NCBI GenBank assembly: GCA_037178675.1
Contig: JAYMGJ010000476.1
Span: 1-50,731 of the forward strand
Direction: 5' to 3'
DNA: 50,731 bases
From: Scleroderma bovista
Taxonomy: Eukaryota; Basidiomycota; Agaricomycetes; Boletales; Sclerodermataceae
Position numbers and translations under genes: made by a program. The notes under the pieces were generated by a model. It saw nothing but the letters and a program-made list of their open reading frames with translations. It made no database searches and was not told where the DNA came from. Position 1 is the stretch's first letter. Every line of letters starts with the position of its first letter. Positions 44,860 through 50,731 of this stretch are shown in pieces.

Positions 44860-45730
44860 TTAGAGTAATCTACAACGTTTATTCTCCCGCTCCAGCTCTT
44901 CCTCATGTGCTGCAATCCCCTCTTTCCTTTGCGCGATTTCGAACGGCAGAATTGAAGGATCGAAGGATCGAATGTAATATTTCCACGAGTTGGGGGGTCC
45001 ATTGCCCTTGGGTGCCAGGTCACTGGTACATCTGGTGAGCACACGGCAGGGGAGTGGAGATATAGGAGATACCCTGGTAATAGAGTTTCAAATGTACTCA
45101 GATGAATGAATGAACGACTTACAATGGATAGACGCGATCAGTTGCATCTGACTCGATGCTAACGTTGGCCTCTGGCTTGACGTTACCTTGTGTGGAGTCC
45201 TCTTCCTTGAAAACGCGACACGACGGGGATACACTACCCAACGCGCTGGTGGAGTTGTGAGATATACTCAGTTTTGAGAGAAAAGACTTATGAGGAATCA
45301 GCGCAATTTTCAGACTTGATGCTGAGGGAATCAGAGTCTTCTTCCACATTGGGAACCGCGCAAGCCTGCGACGACTCCAGCTTGATTGGGAGGACTTCTT
45401 GTGCAAAATTGGTGTCTTGGCTGTATTCTAGGGCGATGTTTTCGAGTGGGATGCGTTGTGCATATGGTTCCCTGACCCGAGGACGACTATACTTGTGCAG
45501 TTCTGGGTGTTTGATACGCAAGACAACCCTCTAATATATTTGATGAGACTAGTAAACTCAATTACAGGTTGAATGATGCTTACTTTTTTTCCTGGTGAAG
45601 GGATGTCAAGAGAGAACGTGTACGCATCCCAATCAGAGACAAGGCCTTCGATGTCAACGAGAACCACATTCTCAACCATGGTAATGGTTGGTGTGGAAGC
45701 AAAAAGTAAATCAGTCGGCGGCCTTGACAT
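44860..45730 (-). CDS. Plavaka-associated accessory protein B (unknown function)
   Basis: Four exons on the minus strand (45730-45584, 45530-45316, 45245-45123, 45031-44860) sum to 657 nt, 218 aa, with matching phases 0, 2, 2. The N-terminal part reads MVENVVLVDIEGLVSDWDAY and SLDIPSPGKKRVVLRIKHPE. A Ser/Glu-rich middle is followed by a C terminus with GPPNSWKYYIRS and a charged helix (IAAHEEELERENKR). No known domain is recognised. The gene converges with the transposase and diverges from gene C across 128 bp. The intron 2 donor (gtctga) is weak. In the mirror module, B' has the same position, similar length and a related C-terminal WKY motif. Confidence 0.65.
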
Positions 45731-45858
45731 ATTTGTTATGTTTACGACAGGGTAGTGGGCGTGTTTTTAATTAAGAGTCAAGACTAATGGTGAGGTAATC
45801 AAAGGGATGGGAATTTTACCTTAGCCAAATTCTCGCTTCCTCCCCCACCATCCTTATC
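45731..45858. promoter_or_regulatory. Divergent promoter between genes B and C
   Basis: 128 bp separate the start codons of B (minus) and C (plus). The mirror module has the same arrangement with 113 bp (49629-49741). Co-regulation of the two accessory genes is inferred from layout only. Confidence 0.5.
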
Positions 45859-47107
45859 ATGTTTCCCATCGACACTGCCAACTTGTTCAATTTCAGCCCA
45901 ACCTCCCCTCTTTCTCCTCACAGTTCTGACTCACTCCTTCCATCAGGCAATGAGCGCAACGACAACAACTCGTTCGCGTCGCCTTTACCGAACAAAGCAC
46001 CAGGGCTGATGGGCACGCAGGGCCCAGCTGGGTTCTCCTACTCAGCCCAGATCAGCCCACCTGTACTCCATCAAGTCATTAGAAGTATATTTGATTTACT
46101 CTGACAGGCTAACACAGTTTTAGGGTGCATATATGCACGACTCGCGCCTTACATTCTTGCAAGATAGGTGCAACACGCTTGAGCGCAATCTAGTCCAAGT
46201 GACTGTTGAGCGCGATACCATTAAGTTCGTATATGTATGTCTAGATTTTCTATGGCTAACTCGCACATTGTAGGAACCTCTTCGACCAACTCACTAGTGC
46301 AGTCAAATCACCACCATCTGCACCAAACATCCTGGACGTCGACTTCTTTTTGCAAGAGACGAACAAGGACGAGAGGCTTCCGACGCGCGAGATGCATAAA
46401 GATGTCCATTTCTGGACGAAAAAAGACTATGATGACTGGTTGGACTCCCCAGAAGCCCAGCGCAGTAAATGTGGCCTGTATGCATATCTTGAAAAGGAAA
46501 ACGGCGAAGTCCCCGAGGCCGACAAACTCGCAAATATTCAGAAGGCGTTACGAGTGGGATGGACCGAACTGGCTCAGCGCAAGATGGCTCCAGATACCTG
46601 GGGCAAGGCTAGTACAAGTGCCCGGCAATTCGTTCGTTCGATCATGGAGAAAAATTACCCGATCTTCAAGCTTGCCGAGGATGGATGGAAGCTCGAAAAT
46701 CTTTGCACGTACTCATACCCATCCTGGTGCCTTCGCCATTTGGATGCCAATGGGAACTTGAAGAAGCACACGCGTAACCCTGTCAAGGAAGAAGTGTCTG
46801 ACAAGGACAAGGACCTCGAAGACCATAAGCCCATTATTAAGAAGCGGAAGGGGCACGTGGATACCCCAGGGCCGTCAAGCAAGAAACACAAAGGTAGGTT
46901 ATATTGTGCAATCCTGCCTATTGACCCCCAGTGAAAACTGGACAGGACTTGGGCGGACGAGATCAGACGCACCCGCTTAGCGACGAAAAAGTTAGTTGTG
47001 ATCAGCCCGGGTCCGTGGTAGTCCGATTTCTTGCATGCTGGGGCAGGCTCACAGAGGACGCTGACGGATTTTCTTACTTACGATCAGCTCTCGTCCTATC
47101 TCAGTAG
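45859..47107 (+). CDS. Plavaka-associated accessory protein C (unknown function)
   Basis: Four exons, 45859-46074, 46124-46224, 46274-46893 and 46932-47107, give 1113 nt, 370 aa. A Ser/Pro-rich N terminus is followed by a short coiled-coil-like helix (FLQDRCNTLERNLVQVTVER). A conserved domain comes next: VHFWTKKDYDDWLDSPEAQ, LRVGWTELAQRKMAPDTWG, EKNYPIFKLAEDGWKLENL, SYPSWCLRHLDANGN. A Lys-rich tail (KKRKGHVD, KKHK) could be a nuclear signal. The domain recurs in C' (47523-49628), and introns 1 and 2 fall at the same places with the same phases (0 and 2). No named family is recognised. A DNA-binding cofactor of the transposase, comparable to the TnpA protein of plant CACTA elements, is a hypothesis only. 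The intron 1 donor (gtcatt) is weak. Confidence 0.7.
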
Positions 47108-47522
47108 TTTCTCTGTCTGTACTCAGTAATATGACGACAACGATGCAGATCTGACCACGACAGATTTCATACCAAACAACACGACCTCGTCATATGTAGT
47201 CAGCTTGCAACAGATTCCATTCTGATCCCATGGGATCCAGTAGGATAGTACATCCCCCACTACCAGTACCAATGCATATATAATACAGGCGCACTCCTCA
47301 GGCAGGTAGCAGGCGACAGGCAGCGATAATACAGCAGGATGCCAGCGCAGGTCACTTGTGTCAACAGCGGCAGACCACACGACGATCTTGAATGCAAACG
47401 AGAGCGGTGGAAAGCAAGAGCGCAAAGCTTTGAGTGCGAGAATCATAGTCAAGTGTGTGAATCGTCACAGCTGCGAAAACATTGAGTGAAGTACAAGAGA
47501 AGACAATAAATATGGTACCTCC
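47108..47522. other. Centre between the two converging C genes
   Basis: The point where the mirror-image modules meet. A minus-strand open frame at 47123-47452 has no support. I saw no clear terminal inverted repeats; a lone cactaccag-like stretch near 47257 is not convincing. Confidence 0.4.
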
Positions 47523-49628
47523 TTAAAAGACAGTCCCATTACAGACTGCAGCATCAGATGGCTTTTGCCACTGTCCTTTCTGTTGGAACTGCTCGGCCTC
47601 AAGGCGATACTGCTCGTGTTGTTCAGCAGTGAGTCCATCCCAGTATGCGCAGAATTGTTCCGACGTCCCGTTCGTGTTAACTTGTTTGATCCATCGGATT
47701 GCGCACAGGTTCCTAGTAGTAGTTAGTATCAGTACCATGAAACGACTTGAATTACCTGGCGTTTTTTACTGGTCCAGGGCGCATCTTGACTTTCTTTGCC
47801 TCTACCTTTTGTGGTACAACGCCGGGTGGTTGTGGTGGTCCTGGATTTCCGACAATCTCATTGACGGGCTGAGCTGTGGACTGGGTAGGTGCCAAGGGGA
47901 CCTTCTTAGCAACTCCTTTTGTACCAAACACGTTTGCACTAAGTGAAAATAGAATTAGTTTACTGTTCGTGTGATAAATGTGACTTACAGAGGGTTTTTC
48001 AACGGGAACATGTTTTCCTTGTTAGAGTCATGACGAGGAAGCCCGGATGGGCCAGCAACTGGAAGGGAAGGTGAGCGGCTATGCATCTGAGGGCCAGGCA
48101 TTGGTAAGTAGACTCCGAATGGGACGTCTGCAGGAGGACGTGGGCTCGGAGGGAGTGACGGAATATACTCAGTGGCAGGACTGGCCGCACGATGGTCCTG
48201 TGGCTTGTCCAAGAAATTTTCTTCTGGTTCGAATACAGTTGTGCCGGTAGTCGCTCCCAAGCGTTGCACTGCGTCAGTATGACCTACTATCGTTAGTATG
48301 TGCATCAGATAAAAATAACCTACCTGTGTCATCGTCAAACGGTCTTCCATTACCTGAGGCTTCTGCTGTATCAATTGACTCTACTGTACGTGCATCTGAA
48401 CCGCCGAGTACAGTAATAAGCAGAAAAAACAAATCAGAACTTGGTACATACCCTTTGACTGCTGACATACAACTGGACCGTCCGGTGTGACATCGGCCTT
48501 GTGCTCTTTGCCTGTGGTGAAATGCAGTTCAGTGATTCTGTTGATGGGAACTCGGCACATACCTTTTGATCATTTTGCAGGCCGACACACCAGCATGCCA
48601 TCTGTGTCATCAACCTCGCGCCTTTTGCCCTTTGTCGCTAGTGGTGAATCAAAGTCGACTGATTCTTCCATTGGCTCCTCTTTCGGATTAGATTTCCGTG
48701 ACGCGCTGTCCTTCCAATTTCCACCGGCCGTGAGATTATTTGCATGCCAGCGTGGATAGTCATTTATGCAGAGCATGTCGAGTTTGAAGCCGTCGTTGTC
48801 GAGTGCAAAAAGCGGATGTTTCTTTACCATAATCTTGTACACGGTATCCTTTCCAGACATGCAAATCTTGGTCCATGTTGCTGGAGCAAGCTGGCGCTGG
48901 ACAAGCTCAGCCCATGCAGCACGAAGAGTGTCGCGGATCCTCTTGAGCTGCTTTGCGACCACCGGTGTACCATCTTCGTTTTCAAGCCAGGGTGCCGATC
49001 CGCGCTTGGAATCTTGGGCTTCTGGGGAGAGTACGAATTCATTGTAATCGGATTTGGTCCAGAAACGGACTTCAGGGTATTTCTTCCGCAAATCTTCTTT
49101 ATTTGTACTTGGCTCCACCTGCGCATTAATGTTTGCGAGTGAAAACGTTAGTGGATCGGTATCCTCTGGGAGTTTGAGCACCGATATCAGTGCTAGAAAT
49201 GATGCCCTGAAAAAGTACGTCAACAATCTGTATGTACTAGATATATGCTATACTTTATTGTGTCTCGTTCAGAGGTAGCCTTGATTAGCTGGCTTTGGAG
49301 TTCGTTGATCTCCATCTCATACGCTGCCAAGCTGCTTTGATTGTGCATGATGCGCTGGCGTGCAGGATTTGCATACTGCTGGTGCTAGACCACACATATA
49401 TGGATCCCAGTGATTCAAGTGTTTGATTGTGTCAATAAAAGGTAGCTGGAGTTTGTTACGCACCTGGGAAGGATGAGAAAACAATGGATCTTGCAGGAGC
49501 GAGTGTGATTTGGTCAAGTTCATCTGGGCCTGTTGGTGGCCCATCCCCGAGGCTTGTGTGGGGTCATTGGGGGTATCTAACAGACTTGGTGTTCTATCTT
49601 GAAAGTTATAGCGTAATCTAGAGGACAT
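47523..49628 (-). CDS. Plavaka-associated accessory protein C' (paralogue of C)
   Basis: Exons 49628-49464, 49378-49254 and from 49206 downward are clear. They hold a helix (YEMEINELQSQLIKATSER) and the conserved domain VRFWTKSDYNEFVLSPEAQ, LRAAWAELVQRQLAPATWT, VKKHPLFALDNDGFKLDML, DYPRWHANNLTAGGN. This frame ends at 48570. Further exons in line probably extend the protein: KEHKADVTPDGPVVC, DARTVESIDTAEAS and a Pro-rich part (YIPSLPPSPRPPADVPFG). The last exons have NLCAIRWIKQVNTNGT and FCAYWDGLTAEQHEQYRLEA, which looks like part of an HMG-box and ends at 47523. The link between 48570 and the next exon is not solved: a good donor (aaaggtatgt) lies just after an in-frame TGA. The acceptor of exon 2 is a tandem CAGCAG. 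Confidence 0.65.
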
Positions 49629-49741
49629 ATCCCTGGCTTGAAGGAAAATAGCAAGAGTAACGGTGGTGGTATTGGGCAAAGGGTATTGTCCCACGCCCTT
49701 TGGTGCAGCGGCAGTATAAGTGCAGCCACTATACATCCTAC
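49629..49741. promoter_or_regulatory. Divergent promoter between genes C' and B'
   Basis: 113 bp separate the start codons of C' (minus) and B' (plus), mirroring 45731-45858. Confidence 0.5.
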
Positions 49742-50609
49742 ATGGATCTACCCCGTGTCGTTCAACGCTTCTTCGACATACCTGACAACATTGACCTCGA
49801 CGATGTTGACCTCAGTGATCCCAGTATCACTGAGAGCAGCAGCAGCCCCCGTTTAACACCATCCGACAACGAGTTTCTTGACCCGGAGTACTGGCTCTCC
49901 CACCCCATTCAATATGCTCAACTTAAACAACACTTTCTGCCATACAAACTCACAAGAAATCCCTCTGATGCTGACTTGGCTGATGAGCTGTAAGTGGACT
50001 TGTCTACCACTTGTTCTAACATACGAGGATTTAGCGCTCTCTGCCTATATGCACTTCAAGAACCTGCCCAGCAGAAACAGCCAAGTGTGCATCTCCTGGT
50101 TCAACAACAGAGGCCGAGTCCAATCTTCCAGCACAGGACCATACCCCCCATACCTCCCCATCCTATCCAACTTGTCAGCTGGCCTTGCAGGATCGACCTA
50201 CCCCTCGCCCAACCATGCCCAGTGTCCTTGCTGGTGCTCAACCCACATCTCGTGGGTCAACAACTGAGCCCGAGTCAGAGGCAGGTAAGTAAATTCACCG
50301 CTGCATCCACCTCGATGCAGTTTGATGCGCCATCTAGCCTTGGAGCATGTCTCCATGCCTCATCCTACTGATCTCCAGCCCGCCTCACCTCTCTTATCCC
50401 AGCCTGCATCTGCAATCCACAAGCCATGCACTCCGGATCTTGACTTTCACAAGGGTATATTTGCTACTCCAAGCCCACCTCCACCTGGATCCTTTTATTG
50501 GAAGTACGTCACACCCGAGGAGGATGCAAGATGGTACGATCGGGCAGGAAAAGATTCTAAGTTTGATATGGTGCGGCGTTGGAAGAGAGAGCTCGAGACC
50601 ATGCAGTAA
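49742..50609 (+). CDS. Plavaka-associated accessory protein B' (unknown function)
   Basis: Exon 1 (49742-49989) encodes MDLPRVVQRFFDIPDNIDL and LDPEYWLSHPIQYAQLKQHF. A model with exons 50061-50284 and 50338-50609 keeps frame and gives 744 nt, 247 aa. The alternative acceptor at 50034 leads into another frame that fits the last exon less well. The C terminus has GSFYWKYVTPEEDARWYD and a charged helix (MVRRWKRELETM), recalling the WKY-plus-helix end of protein B. No known domain. The gene diverges from C' and converges with the second transposase, whose stop lies 49 bp away. The middle exon is low-complexity and the least certain part. Confidence 0.55.
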
Positions 50610-50658
50610 GTGTCAACATTGTGAACAAAAGTGTATACTAGAGTAGACTGTATTCAAT

Positions 50659-50731
50659 TCATTCATCGTGATCATCATTGTCATCTACCATATCATCTTG
50701 TGTACCCTCCCCTTCGTAAGGTACCCCGAAT
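50659..50731 (-). CDS. Second Plavaka-type transposase, C-terminal end (cut by window)
   Basis: The minus-strand frame entering from the window edge reads FGVPYEGEGTQDDMVDD and ends in an acidic tail at 50659. The first transposase ends with NWGVPYSMY and a similar acidic tail, so this is very likely the C terminus of a second, oppositely oriented Plavaka transposase. Only about 23 residues are inside the window, so the call leans on the mirrored gene order. Confidence 0.6.
   Translation of the reverse strand, partial: FGVPYEGEGTQDDMVDDNDDHDE

Noticed and set aside
47257..47266. CACTA-like terminus of a Plavaka element at the centre of the mirror
   Set aside because: Only a single short match, with no inverted partner found.
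1..50731. tRNA or rRNA genes
   Set aside because: No cloverleaf with A and B boxes and no rRNA segment was recognised by eye. The tRNA-Met-like 12-mer at 22103 is a primer site, not a gene.

Overview
The window looks like nuclear DNA of a filamentous basidiomycete, most likely an Agaricomycete. Genes are split by many 40-75 nt GT-AG introns. The protein and transposon types seen (Plavaka-type transposase, DUF6533 membrane protein, DUF6532 protein, Ty1/copia and Ty3/gypsy elements, DDE_3 Tc1-like and Harbinger-like elements) are a typical Agaricomycete mix. All family names come from recognising motifs by eye; no search was run.

Layout. 1-1888: no supported gene. 1889-4146 (-): a seven-exon Opi1-type transcriptional regulator. 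4534-5211 (+): a short protein with two C2H2 zinc fingers. 5607-10295 (-): a DUF6533-type membrane protein gene split by a Harbinger-like DNA transposon (6661-9756). That transposon is itself hollowed out by a solo gypsy LTR (7297-9292). 10908-13642: a solo LTR of a second family ('LTR-B') carrying another nested solo gypsy LTR. 14963-22402 (-): a complete but decayed Ty1/copia element with intact target-site duplication and two nested solo LTRs. It lies just beyond the 3' end of a truncated DUF6532 gene (22431-23130, -). 23190-23763: 5' relic of a Tc1-like element. 23893-27198 (-): a PH-domain gene with two apparent frameshifts. 27423-29699 (-): a Zn2Cys6 protein with a SAM-like C terminus. 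29920-31249 (-): a nearly complete DDE_3 transposon whose catalytic Glu is replaced by Lys. 31250-43050 (+): an 11.8-kb Ty3/gypsy element with about 2.1-kb LTRs that contain a 130-codon ORF. 43051-50731: two Plavaka-type transposon modules arranged as mirror images.

The most interesting part is 43051-50731. On each side a Plavaka transposase (left one truncated at its 5' end by the gypsy LTR, right one cut by the window end) faces a convergent gene 'B'. B shares a roughly 110-130 bp divergent promoter with gene 'C', and the two C genes converge in the centre. C and C' are clear paralogues with two introns at matching places and phases. B and B' share size, position and a weak C-terminal motif. 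This suggests a three-gene transposon (transposase plus two accessory proteins of unknown function) present twice in inverted orientation.

The nested insertions give a relative history. Host genes were hit by DNA transposons and copia; these were hit by LTR elements; recombination between LTRs then left solo LTRs and mismatched flanks. Only the Opi1 gene, the C2H2 gene, the Zn2Cys6/SAM gene and the B/C cassette genes look intact.
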